A stretch of 64,000 nt of DNA from Cephalopachus bancanus (Eukaryota > Chordata > Mammalia > Primates > Tarsiidae), in NCBI GenBank assembly GCA_027257055.1, contig JAPVLO010000570.1:1626001-1690000 (forward strand), written 5' to 3'. A model generated the notes under the pieces. The model was not told the DNA's origin, did no database searches, and was given only the letters and a program-made list of their open reading frames with translations. The position numbers and the translations under genes were made by a program. How positions within the stretch are numbered: position 1 is the stretch's first letter; every line of letters begins with the position of its first letter. Positions 53,275 to 64,000 of this stretch are shown here, piece by piece.

Positions 53275-54511
53275 AAAGTGTTAAAAAAGGGGTTCCAGGA
53301 AGATGGTAGTGGAGCCAGTAGGAGTGTGCGAGTCTCCGTGTGTGTGCAAGGACAAATGTGTGTGCATAAATGGGTGTGCGAGTGTCTTAGTGGGGACAGT
53401 GGGGACTCTGGAATAAGAGGCCCGAGTTCTCCTGGCGAAGCAGCTGCCCTCTTTACTGCTCTGACCCCAGTTCTTCCCACAGCAGGAAGGAGTATCATTT
53501 TCTGAAACTAACGAAGTCCTCCTCTGGAGGAAGTCACAGAGAGCCACAGCAAGCAGCCACCACTTGCTGCCTAGCCCTGCCAACACAACATTCAGCCCCA
53601 GGTCAAAGCACACAGCCCCACCACTGGGATATGGAGACTGTGGTATCTCACAGGGAGGGAGCTATCACCTTCCAGCCCCAGCACCACTGAAACCTCTTGC
53701 TACCAGAAACAGGAGTGCTGGGCAGGTGCCCAGGATGACACTGGCCAAACAATAGTAAAAACAATCTGCAGCAAAAGGAACAAAGCAGGAGGTATCACAC
53801 TTACAGCCTACAAACTTTACTATAAGGCTACAATAATCAAAACAGTCTGGTACTTGTACAAAAACAGACAAATAGACCAATGGAATAGGAAGGTGATTCC
53901 AGAATCAAAAACTTGATCTCTCAACCAACCCATCTTTGACAGCCACAATAACAACCACTGGGGAGAGGAAATGTTATTTAGCAAATGGTGCTGGGAAAAC
54001 TGGCTGACCACATGAAACCAATTCTTGATCAAATCCCCAAATGCGTATGCCATGAAAGATAAGATAGACTAGTGGGATCTCATCAAACTGAAAAGGTTTT
54101 GCATAGCAAAAGAAACCTTCAAGAGAGTGGGGAGACAACTCACAGAATGGGATATTTGCTAACTGTATATCTGACAAAGGCCTAACATCCAGGTTCTAAA
54201 AGAAACTCAAAGGAGCCAAAAGGAAAAAAACCCAATAGCCCTGTTAAAAATGGGCAAGAGGACATGAATGACACTTCTCAATGAAGACATACAATTAGTC
54301 AACAAATACATGTGAAAAATGCTCAGCATCACTAATCATCAGAGAAATGCAAATCAAAACCAACACTGAGATACCATCTTACCCAATAAGAATGGCCATC
54401 ATTAATAAATCAAAAAACAATAGATGCTTGTGTGGGTGCAGAGGAAATGGGATGCTTCTACACTGTTGCTGGGAGTGCAAACTAGTCCAACCTCTATAAA
54501 TAATAGTGTTG

Positions 54512-56314
54512 CCCTTCCTCACTGCTCTCCAAATCCCGATGCAGCCATTGCCGAAGCCACAATGCTGAAACGAAAGAAGCAGAATCAGCACCAGCCACCC
54601 TCGCTGCAGCAGCCCCCACTGCCTGAGCGGGAAGAGACTGGAGATGAGGAGGATGAGAATCCCATCAGACCACCCAGCCTTCTGGGCCCTCCCACAATGG
54701 CCAATGGAAAGCCTGGTGATCCCAAGTCAGCTCTTCACAGAGGTCCTCCTGGATCAAGGGGACCAATGATTCCACCACTGCTGAGTCTCCCACCTCTTCC
54801 CTGGGGTAGAGGTCCAATTCCGGGAGACTTTGGCCCCAGGCCTGGCCCATATGATCGTGGTTGGTGGGGGCATTAGTGCTGAATCTCCTTTTCCAGGGCC
54901 AGGCCATAGTGGTTCCTCCAGGGGAAGCTTTCACAAAGAGCACAGAAATCCTCCAAGACTCAAAAGCTGATCTCTTATCAAGAATACTTGCCCACCCAAG
55001 GATGATCCCCAGGTTATAGAAGACAAATCCGGCAGCCCTGTCTGCCAACACTTTGCCAAAAAGGGCCACTGCGGATATGAGGACCTCTGTGCCTTCTACC
55101 ACCCAGGCGTCAATGAACCTCCTCTGTGAGACTGTGCCTTCCCATCCAGGAGGGAAGGAGCCCTCTGTTGACTCAGTGGCCATGTATTTCCCTGTGGCCC
55201 TTTGATTCCTACTGTGAGGCTCTTACAACCAACACCCTCAGTCAGTGACACATCTACCCCATCCGCCACTTACCTCATTTGGGGGTCCAGAGTTGTGTTT
55301 CATCACTGGTGTACAGTGTGTGCACATTCATCTGATCCAGTCTCCAGAGACCAGCCTTTGGGACCCAATTTTGCCCCCTTCAGTTGCCTCCTGGATCTTC
55401 TTGCCCCTTGTCAAATGACTGCTGAATAGGAAACCTCTTTGGTGCTGCTTCTTGTGCATCTGTCCACCTGTCCCCAGTACTGCCCTCAATTCCTGAGAGC
55501 CCTGGAGCAGTTTCCTACCACTCCCTTCTAGCTGCTTGTTTTAAGTCTTTTTATGTGACACCCCTTCCCCCAATGTTGTCAGCTGCTTGTGAAACTCACC
55601 AGGTTGTCTGACCTGGGATCAAGCTTGGGTGACTGGTAGTTACTCCCTGAAAGGCTATTCTGCTTTTGGATTTATTAGTTTCTGTCAGCATGATGCCCAC
55701 CGCTATGGTATGTGATAACTGTGCTTTATGGAACTGTGCTTCCCCTCATAGCCTTTCTCAGTGTCTGTGGCATTTTTGTGGCTTCCCAACACTAGAATAA
55801 GTTTTTCTGTCAAAATGAGTGAGGCTCTTGGTGTCCTCTAGACTATTCCACCTCCCAACATGGGAGAATTATGAAACTTTCCATAAGAATGCCTTTCTGG
55901 TCCTCCCCATTCTTCTCCTGGTATTGGCTTTTCTGGGTCTGACCCAGGCTAGTGAGGCATCTTGTAAAGCTTCTGATGGCTTTACCCTTCCTAGCTCCTC
56001 TCCAGCCCATTTTAGTTAGACTGTGTCATTGTCAGGCAACCAGCCCTTTCATTTGAATTCTGTGAATCTCCACCTGGCCTATTTTTGGGTGGAACCTGGA
56101 CAGTACTGTCACCCTCTTCCAACCCTCTGCCCCTACACCCTGGCACCGGTTGTTTTCTGTGAAAATGGCAGTGAATAGGTTCAGTTTTGAACTGGCCCTG
56201 GGGAAATGTGTTAGAAGTTGTGTGGGCAAGAGGGATGGGTGAGAGCTGTTGGAGAATTCAGAATGAATTTTTTAAAACATTTTTTTATATTGTAATAAAT
56301 GCAGTGGAAACCAA

Positions 56315-56347
<33 letters not shown>
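54512..56347 (+). pseudogene. PRR3P: PRR3 processed pseudogene
   Basis: This is a retrocopy of the proline-rich protein 3 mRNA. The start codon is at 54562 and the protein begins MLKRKKQNQHQPPSLQQPPL, with the proline-rich, Gly/Arg-rich body following. A one-base frameshift near 54866-54873 brings a stop at 54874-54876. In the shifted frame a TGA at 54968-54970 replaces a Trp codon. The C-terminal CCCH zinc finger (Cys-x8-Cys-x5-Cys-x3-His, about 55043-55110) and the stop at 55127-55129 are still recognisable. A long 3' UTR follows, with AATAAA at 56294-56299 and an A-rich tail that has become (AAT)n. The copy is flanked by a 13-bp target-site duplication (AATAATAGTGTTG at 54499-54511 and 56348-56360) and interrupts an L1 in the same orientation. 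It cannot encode full-length PRR3; a roughly 100-residue N-terminal frame remains open. Confidence 0.93.

Positions 56348-56353
<6 letters not shown>
56317..56353. repeat. (AAT)n microsatellite from the PRR3 retrocopy poly(A) tail
   Basis: About a dozen AAT units lie directly after the polyadenylation-signal region of the PRR3 retrocopy. The tail has evidently turned into a triplet repeat whose last units overlap the right copy of the target-site duplication. Confidence 0.9.
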
Positions 56354-56354
<1 letters not shown>

Positions 56355-56954
56355 GTGTTGCAATATCTAAAGAAACTAGAAATTGACTTTCCATATGATC
56401 CAGCAAGCCTCCTCTTGGGAATATTCCCAGAGGAACATAAATCACTCTACAAAAAGGATACCTGCACATGCCATGTTTACAGCTGAACTATTCACAATAT
56501 CAAAAACATGGAACCAACCCTACTGCCCATTGAAAGCAGACTGGATAATGTGGTACATATAAAAGATGGAATATTATGCAGCCATAAAGAAAGACAAAAT
56601 CATGGACTTCTCAGCAAATTGGATGAAATTGAAGATAATCATTCTTACCAATCTATCACAAAGAAACCTAAAGAGCCAAATACCACATGTTCTCACTCAT
56701 AAGTACATTAATCACAATAGTACAAGGAACAGATCAGCTGTCACGGAACACTGACAGGAGGGAGGAAGGGTGGAGGGATACAACACCACAAAGGATATCT
56801 GATCCTAATCCAGGAGAAGTGAGGACCAGTTGGAAGCTCAAACTTCTCCTGGACATTCATTGCTTATGTACATAATCCTGATTTTTACCCCACATCTTTA
56901 TAACAAAGTAAATTAAAAAAAGAAAAATCACTCCCCCTAAAAAAAAGTGTTAAA

Positions 56955-57300
56955 CATTCTTCCGTCTCATGACTCAGGTATTCTACTCCTAGATAGATAT
57001 GTATCCTAGAGAAACTCTTGAACATTTATATTCTGACACATAAACAAGGATGCTAAAAACAAAAAACTGGACACATCCTGTACATTTAAAAATATACAGT
57101 TTTTAAAATACAAAAAATGAATTGTGGCACATTCATAATAGAATACTATATAGCAATGATAATAACCATAATTATATACAAAGATGATACTTTAAAACCT
57201 AATATTGAGTGAAAAAAGGAATTTATGGTATTTTTATAAAGCTTTTATTTCACAAAGGCAGGCCAAACTGAATATATCATTGAGGTGAGTAGGTAGGCAA
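56955..57300 (+). mobile_element. Old L1M fragment, 3' part
   Basis: Continuation of the L1 interrupted at 53275, with the recognisable CAGGTATTCTACTCCTAGAT segment and the later part of the ORF2 terminus. The right end is not sharp. About 140 bp separate it from CHM exon 8. Confidence 0.7.
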
Positions 57301-57689
<389 letters not shown>

Positions 57690-57927
57690 TTATCAATTAA
57701 AATCAGAATGAAACTTCTATTTAACACTACCTCATGAAAATGAGATCAAGTCTGTTTAAAAGACTTCATAGAAGTATATTATTATTACATTTGGGACAGT
57801 GACCATTGATCTCAGGAGAAAAAAAAAACCTAGAAGCAATCTCAATATCCAATTTGGACTGATGGGACAATGTATAAGCTTTAAATGACAAATTTCTGTT
57901 TAGTATTTTATAGATTTAAAAAACTAG

Positions 57928-58108
57928 AGGCCAGGAGCAGTGGCTCACACCTGTATTCCTGGCGCTTTGGGAGGCTGAGGGAGAATCACTTAAACCCAGG
58001 ATTTTGACACCAGCATGGGCAACATAGTGAAACCTTGTCTCTACAAACAAATACAAAAATTAGCCAAGCATGGTGGTACTACCTATAGTCCCAGCTACAT
58101 GGGTTGTC
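57928..58108 (+). mobile_element. Truncated old Alu
   Basis: Left arm and start of the right arm (GGCCAGGAGCAGTGGCTCAC to CAGCTACATGGG); the rest is missing. In intron 7. Confidence 0.88.
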
Positions 58109-58794
58109 ATGGTTGGGCAATAATCTTGCTTTGTTATCATTCAAACTGCAAAATAATGCCAATAACTGCATCTGAAAATATTAAATACAACAAAATGGAA
58201 ATTGACAAAATTGATAAATCTATGACTTTTGTGAAATATACTAAATTTAGTATATCTCACTAAATACAATTAAAATATTATTATAGCTAAAATATATAAA
58301 TATAATTAAAATATTATAATTAAAATAATATAAATATAAGTCTCACTAAAACTTAGAATAAACTAAAAAGTAACAAAACTAATTTCTGTGTGGTTACTGG
58401 AATCAGTCTTACTGCCATATCATCATTCTTCAAAATATAAGGGATCCCTAAAAACGACTCCTCTAAACCAAGAACAGAAACCAATGTAATCATACTGCCA
58501 GCGGTAGGAAATACAATCCCAAGACAAAAGACAAAAATAATTTAAATAAATAAAAATTATAAAACTTTACTAAATAATGTAAGTTTACATAGCCACTATG
58601 AAGAACTTAGCATATCTAGTGGATTTGAATCTTTGAGAGCATGAATTAGACTTTTATTACTTCATTGAAGAAAAAAATACTGCTGCACTTCTCACTGTAA
58701 CTTTATACACGAATTATCAACAGTATATCTCAATTTTAGACAACATTTCCAGTCCAGTGCACTTAAAATATATAGTTCTGATATTAAATTAGTG
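58109..58794. other. Intron 7 unique AT-rich sequence
   Basis: 58230-58345 is very AT-rich with repeated TAAAATATTATAATTAAAAT-like words. No exon. Confidence 0.5.
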
Positions 58795-58915
58795 TCATTT
58801 TAACAGACTATGAAGTAACTGGCCTCAGATCATACAGTGAGATGGGTCAAAGCCAGGACTAAAAGCCATACCCTCTCTGAATCTAGTGTTTTTCACTGTA
58901 TACTGTCTAGCCTTT
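58795..58915 (+). mobile_element. MIR fragment
   Basis: GAAGTAACTGGCCTCAGATC and GGTCAAAGCCAGGACTAAAA are MIR core and 3' part. Confidence 0.75.
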
Positions 58916-59102
58916 TATTAGTTAAACAATCAAAATGAACTGTACAAGATTCTAAGCAAAAGCAGAACTGAAAAATGATGAAATATACAATTTTTTAAAA
59001 TTACTGATGAGAAAAAATGGAGTCATAAAAAGACAGTATTAGGTATGAAGAGCCACTTGACAGTAGTATTTAATTAACAAGAATATAAATTAAAATCTAG
59101 TA

Positions 59103-59297
59103 CAGTATTTCTGTAATGATGAAAATATCTGTATTTTAGCTACAGAAGCCAATAGCCACATGCAGATATTGAGCACCTGAAATATGGCTAGTGAGATTGG
59201 GGAACTGAATTAATTTTATTTCATTTTAATTAACTTAAATTTAAATAGCTACATGTTGCCAACGGCTAACCTATTGAATAGTGCGGAATTATAATGC
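59103..59297. mobile_element. DNA-transposon fossil (hAT-like)
   Basis: CAATAGCCACATGCAGATAT, TTGAGCACCTGAAATATGGC and ACATGTTGCCAACGGCTAAC are shared with a common mammalian repeat; ends TAGTACAGTATT / TTGAATAGTGCGGA are weak inverted repeats. It stops about 105 bp from exon 7. Confidence 0.55.
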
Positions 59298-59383
59298 ATT
59301 TTTTAAACAGTAAGGAGTTCTCTAAATTAGAGCAGGCACCTTAACATAATAAGAAAGCCCAAATAATTAGGGAACACAATTTA

Positions 59384-60110
<727 letters not shown>

Positions 60111-61019
60111 CTATACAAAGAAAGTATTTTAAAGGATAAGATAAAAGATGAAATAGTGGAAAATTTATAAACACTAAGTGAAGGTACATAATTTTGCTAT
60201 ATACTTTAATTTGTAAAAAGCATCATACCTATAAATATAATATATAACACAATTTATTACTGGTTCACAATTGATTTTTGAAGGTCAAATTCCAAAAAAC
60301 TCAAAATCCACAAATTTTTCAAGTTTTTGTCCCACTTAATGCAAATATTAATATATTTCACTGCAGAAATATTAATGTGTTTAATTATAGAGTGCCTCCT
60401 CAGACCCTGCTAAGAATATAATCGAATACACTGCATAACAGCATATGTACTTCTTTACTTTCTAAAACAATTTTTTAAAAAATCTGAATGACAGAACATA
60501 CCAGGCCCCAAGGATTTTGGATGAGACTAGGCCTATAAAAAGTCAAGTAGTTTATAAAAAGAAATCAGTCCAGTGGCCTTCCCTATCCCATTAAAAAAGT
60601 AAAAGATGTGTGATGCTTTCACACTGAAAGAGTCAAATTATAAGATCCCTCTATAATTCTAGCAGTCTGGATTTATATGAGATATGGTATGTATGTGAGA
60701 GACTAATTTAATCTTTTAACTCTCTCATAAGTAATATTAGAGTGACAAAAATAAACTGTATAACTAGTATATTTTAAATTTAACGATTTGGTTAACTGCA
60801 ACAGATTTGGCTATTTCCTATATCAAGATACCTTTAAATAATGCCTATAACTTGATGTCAGAAATGAAAATGTTACATCTATAATAAATAAATGGGAAAA
60901 AGAAAAAAATAGCTTGAATATACAAAGGAAAAGGTAATTTCACAAGTCAATCTAAATCATTAGTCTGAGTATCCAACATGTCAGGAAAGACTTTTAGCAA
61001 ATCAATACCAGTTAAGTAA
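60111..61019. other. CHM intron 5, between exon 6 and its duplicate
   Basis: AT-rich DNA without a recognised repeat or exon. Confidence 0.5.
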
Positions 61020-61325
61020 AATTTTATAAACAATAGCAAATCTATCTGAAACAAGTACTTTCTTAGTACTACATTGACCTGCAAAGTAAATTATGAGAAA
61101 AACAGCTCTAGAAATTTTAACTGAGCAAATCTTATTATTTGCATTTATAAATTTTCATACAGGATTGGAATTTACTACTTTATCAGGAAAATAACTATCT
61201 TATTTGCTTTTCTTTTCAAAACAAACCATAATAACTTAAGTTCATAACCAGTTATAATACTTCATCAGCATCATACCTGGTCTACTCTTCCTTCTCCAAG
61301 TATAAGAATCCTGGTAACGTTTTAT
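61020..61325 (-). pseudogene. Decayed partial duplicate of CHM exon 6 and intron 6
   Basis: This segment in intron 5 resembles 59755-60050, which spans the 3' half of exon 6 and the adjoining intron 6, in the same orientation about 1.27 kb away. The exon-like part (about 61276-61320) would translate as VTRILILGEGRVDQ next to a GTATGA donor-like site, against [14 protein letters not shown] in the real exon. The intronic part shares an almost identical stretch (TTTATCAGGAAAATAACTAT and flanks). An in-frame TAA lies just upstream of the similar codons, no 5' half of the exon or acceptor is recognisable, and about 10 of 45 exon bases differ. I read it as an old tandem duplication whose second copy is not a functional exon. 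Confidence 0.8.
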
Positions 61326-61719
61326 CCCTTTTTAAAACGTTAACCATTTAATGAACATTCATTTAGTGGCCCATTGGATCGAAACCAATGTATTCCAGGT
61401 TATTGAGACAATCAGACACTCCTGGGAAATTTCATCTGTTCTAATAATTACAGTTATCATATCTAAGTTCAAGAAATTTTGCTGATAAGCAACTTATGAA
61501 AACACTTTTGGATTGCAGAGATTTTTGGATTTGAATTTGAATTTGTTAGTTTAACATTGTGCAGAAAAAACAAAATTAACATCACTTTTTAAAAAAAACT
61601 AACCCATTTATGATTAACTATGGGATGCTACCTCATTAACCTCTTCCTAACACACTGTACAACTGATATAGCTAATGTTTTTAATAATATATTGGAAAGT
61701 ATTAATTCTATAACAATAA
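61326..61719. other. CHM intron 5, between the duplicate and the L1
   Basis: Contains TTTTTGGATTTGAATTTGAA near 61519, faintly MER2-like. No exon 5 sequence is seen here. Confidence 0.45.
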
Positions 61720-61844
61720 AAAGCAGGAGGCAGGGGAAGGATGGCGACTGAGTCAGTTGGACTATGTGAGTCCCGGTGTGAGTGAGTGCATGAAAAATTT
61801 TGTATACGTGCTGGTGAGCAAGTGGGTATGTGACTGAGTGAGGG

Positions 61845-62108
61845 CTAGGGAGCAAGCGGCCAGATATCTCCAGGTGTAGCAGCTGGGCTTGGACCCTAGC
61901 AATTTCTCAGGACACAGAAGCTGAGCACCATTTTCTTTCTTTTTTTAAAAAATCAACAAAACCCTTCCTGGGAAGAAAACACTGGGAGAGACTGTCTAAG
62001 TGGGGGCTTGAGAGCAAGTGGTTAGGCCCCTGGTGCTGCAGCTTCTCTGCCTGGTCCCTGGCTCCCCCCAGGTCACAGAAGCCGAGTACCATTTTTTTTT
62101 AAAAACCT
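61845..62108 (+). repeat. Two related units in the L1 5' UTR
   Basis: 61845-61955 and 62005-62098 share the order GAGCAAG(T/C)GG, a CAGCT/TGCAGCTT segment, TCACAGAAGC(T/C)GAG, CACCATTTT or TACCATTTT, and a T-run followed by an A-run. A third partial unit may start after the Alu at 62458 (GGGGAGAGACTGTAGCCGCA). The spacing is about 155 bp. Confidence 0.6.
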
Positions 62109-62118
62109 GCAAATGTTC

Positions 62119-62424
62119 GCCAGGCTCGGTGGCTCAGCCTGTAATCCTGCACCTTTGGGAGGCTGAGGTGAGTGGATTGCCTGAACCCGCGGGTTCGAGA
62201 CCCGCCTGGGCAGCGAGACCTCATCTCTACAATAAATCAAAAAATCAGCCAGGCGTGGTAGTGCATGCCTGTAATTCTGGCTACTTGGAAGGCTGAGGCG
62301 GAAGGATCACCAGAGCCCAGCAGGTCGAGGTTGCGGTGGCCGGGAGCGGCCACTGCACTCCAGTCTGGGCGACAGAGTGAGACTCCAACTCAAAAAACAA
62401 CAACAACAACAACAACAACAACAA
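62119..62424 (+). mobile_element. Young strepsirrhine Alu with (ACA)n tail
   Basis: Complete dimeric Alu of the GGTTCGAGACCCGCC subfamily. The tail is (CAA)n at 62395-62424. A target-site duplication, AAAAACCTGCAAATGTT on the left (62101-62117) and AAAAACCTGCAAAAGTT on the right (62425-62441), differs at one base. It is inserted in the L1 5' UTR. Confidence 0.93.
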
Positions 62425-64000
62425 AAAAACCTGCAAAAGTTTTCGTGTGAAAATCAATGGGGAGAGACTGTAGCCGCAGGGTCTCCCTCACCATTGGAAG
62501 GAGAGACTGCCGGCTCCAGGCTTTGCCTCACCACTTCAGCCCTGGGCAGGGCATGGGCAGCAGGGGCTGCAGAGGGAGTCCAGAGGCAAAGTCCCACGGA
62601 AGAGGACAAGAGAGGCACTACACCATCATCTTGAAGGTGGGACAGGAAAGTGCTCCAACTTGCTCACCAAGGAGCAACAGACCCAAACTCTGTGACTGGC
62701 AGATAAACTACTCAGGTACTGCTCATGACCCAGAGGGAATATCCTGAAAGCACAAACTTCAGAGGAACTTGGAGAGTGCTGAGTCCCAGCCCCCGCACTC
62801 CCTACGCTGATCCAGCTGTGACACAAAGGGTGGGGCCAGAAAAGGATGAGGAAGGACTCCAAAGAGATCACTGGTGAGTCTGGGGCGGAACAAAACCCCC
62901 TCTTCCCCAGCAATCCTCTGAACTTCAGTTGCAATAGAACTCCATTCCAGCATAGGCCTGGCTGGGGCATCCCCTGTGAGTACATACCTGGGAAAGAGAC
63001 AACCCTACACCTACTTCCCCACAGGGAGGAGATCTCCCTGATCATTCGAGAGTGGGAGAGGAGGACTGCAGCCCCATAAACCCCCACTGCCCCTCCTCCT
63101 TCCCTGTTTTGGACACTGAGGAGAGAGTGAAAGAGGTGGCTCTGTAGGAGAGACCTGATTAGAGGAACAATTACAGAGTCTATCACAAGAGGGCAAGTTT
63201 TGTTTATTTAAATTTTTAATTAAAAAAAAATTCGAATTCTTTGACTATTGTTAGCTCATGTACTTATTAAATATTTTTCCTTTGTGCATGAATATGTACG
63301 TGAGGGTTTGATTTACATTCTCCCCCTAATTTTTTTTAATTTTTCGGTTTTTCCTTTTATTTGTCATTTTCTGTTTATTTGTGTATATGAGTAACTGAGC
63401 ATCCATCTTTCAATTTTGTTGTTGCTATTAGTTTGATTTTGCTCTTTGGTTCTTCTGGGGTTTATATATTTTCATTTTTTGTAAGCTAAGGTGTGTGTCA
63501 ATATACATGAGAGGGTTTGATCTGAATTACCTTTTTTTTTCCTTCCTGGTCATTCTGTTTTTCTTCTCTATTCACTTTGTGCTAGGCATGTGTGTGTGTG
63601 TGGTTAGTTCTCTTGGTTTTTTGTTTTTGTTTGTTTTGTTTCACTTTGTTGTTATTCCAGTTTGTTTTAGGGTGAGTGTGCATGTCTGTGCATGTATGTT
63701 TTCAATTGATTTTTGCATTGGTTTCTGCTTTGCATCATCATATAGAGTGGTGGTGGGGAGTGGGTCTCAGGGAACACATACCACAATAAGTGAACAATGT
63801 TATTTGCAAGTAGTTTCTGAATCCTAGCACCAAATCCTCTACTTTATTTGAATTTCAAAAACTACAAGAGAGAGCATTATATTTCAAAATAGAACAAATC
63901 CAGAGCCCAGATCAGGGAAGAAAAGAGAACTGAGCAAACATCAGAAGGGAAAGCCTCTCCCACTGACACTGAATAACAGAAATAAAGAGAAAAACTAGAG

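Larger units (their letters stand above)
53286..56943 (+). mobile_element. Internally deleted L1 (5' UTR joined to ORF2 tail), split by the PRR3 copy
   Basis: The element starts with an L1-type 5' end (AAGGGGTTCCAGGAAGATGG). It has about 450 bp of 5' UTR related to that at 61720, then passes near 53735-53750 straight into the terminal ORF2 region (AACAAAGCAGGAGGTATCAC onward) and ends in a typical L1 3' end at 56943. ORF1 and most of ORF2 are missing. It is interrupted at 54512-56347 by the PRR3 retrocopy. An 11-bp target-site duplication (AAAGTGTTAAA at 53275-53285 and 56944-56954) brackets the whole insertion, which sits inside an older L1. It has no coding capacity. Confidence 0.88.
61720..64000 (+). 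mobile_element. L1 5' UTR, element continues beyond the window
   Basis: The element begins at GGAGGCAGGGGAAGGATGGC, an L1-like 5' start with the GGAAGATGG-type motif. A GC-rich 5' UTR with repeated units follows (61845-62108), then a young Alu inserted at 62119-62424, then a G/C-rich part to about 63180 and a T/G-rich part to about 63800. The last bases (63850-64000) look like the approach to ORF1, but no ORF1 start is seen, so coding capacity cannot be judged. It lies antisense to CHM in intron 5. Reading frames here are short and show no L1 protein. Confidence 0.75.

Noticed and set aside
54665..55183. 172-residue minus-strand frame
   Set aside because: Antisense of the PRR3 pseudogene; the GC-rich coding sequence keeps the opposite frame open.
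61276..61320. Possible real alternative exon (second exon 6)
   Set aside because: It has no recognisable acceptor or 5' half, carries an in-frame stop just upstream, and differs at about 10 of 45 bases from exon 6, so it is listed as a decayed duplicate.
62626..63186. 186-residue minus-strand frame
   Set aside because: It lies in the GC-rich L1 5' UTR, shows no domain and overlaps competing frames.

Overview
The window is X-linked-type primate genomic DNA carrying the middle of one protein-coding gene, CHM (Rab escort protein 1, REP-1), on the minus strand. Six coding exons are recognisable by translation, and their lengths (117, 121, 226, 78, 105 and 64 bp) match the human exons 6-11 as I recall them. 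They lie at 59994-60110, 59401-59521, 57442-57667, 12225-12302, 1953-2057 and 1454-1517. All have GT-AG borders and join in one frame over 711 nt (237 codons). Exons 1-5 lie beyond base 64000 and exons 12-15 lie below base 1. No other functional gene was found. Assignment to the X chromosome rests on the known location of human CHM.

Organism: dimeric Alu elements make this a primate. The youngest Alus share a diagnostic set of changes (GGTTCGAGACCC B box, ATAAATCAAAAAATCAGC linker, CCGGGAGCGGCC right arm) not seen in human AluJ/S/Y. The young L1s have a distinctive 3' end. I infer a strepsirrhine. I lean towards a lemur because I saw no tRNA-derived lorisiform SINEs, but the species cannot be fixed from the sequence alone.

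Layout: 1-2057 holds exons 11 and 10, separated by a 435-bp intron with a pure (AC)28 tract. 2058-12224 is intron 9, mostly unique DNA with old repeats (L1M, AluJ, L2, MIR, a mariner fossil, MER5-like). 12225-12302 is exon 9. 12303-57441 is the 45-kb intron 8, a landing ground for repeats: about ten L1 insertions (two with 5' inversions), about fifteen Alus, a solo ERV2-class LTR, several older LTR and DNA-transposon fossils, and a PRR3 processed pseudogene inserted inside an internally deleted L1. 57442-60110 is a compact cluster of exons 8, 7 and 6. 60111-64000 is part of intron 5. It contains a decayed partial duplicate of exon 6 with its downstream intron, and the 5' part of an L1 that runs out of the window.

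The observations most worth a second look are: the partial exon-6 duplication in intron 5; the (TG)28 tract 47 nt upstream of the exon 11 acceptor; the internally deleted L1 with both ends preserved; the inverted L1 whose perfect target-site duplication lies beyond an extra 540 bp (possible 3' transduction); the repeated units in the L1 5' region; and the Alu subfamily whose A and B boxes both look closer to the tRNA promoter consensus. I found no CRISPR array, operon or wholly new gene system. All annotation is by reading the sequence; no alignment or database search was run.
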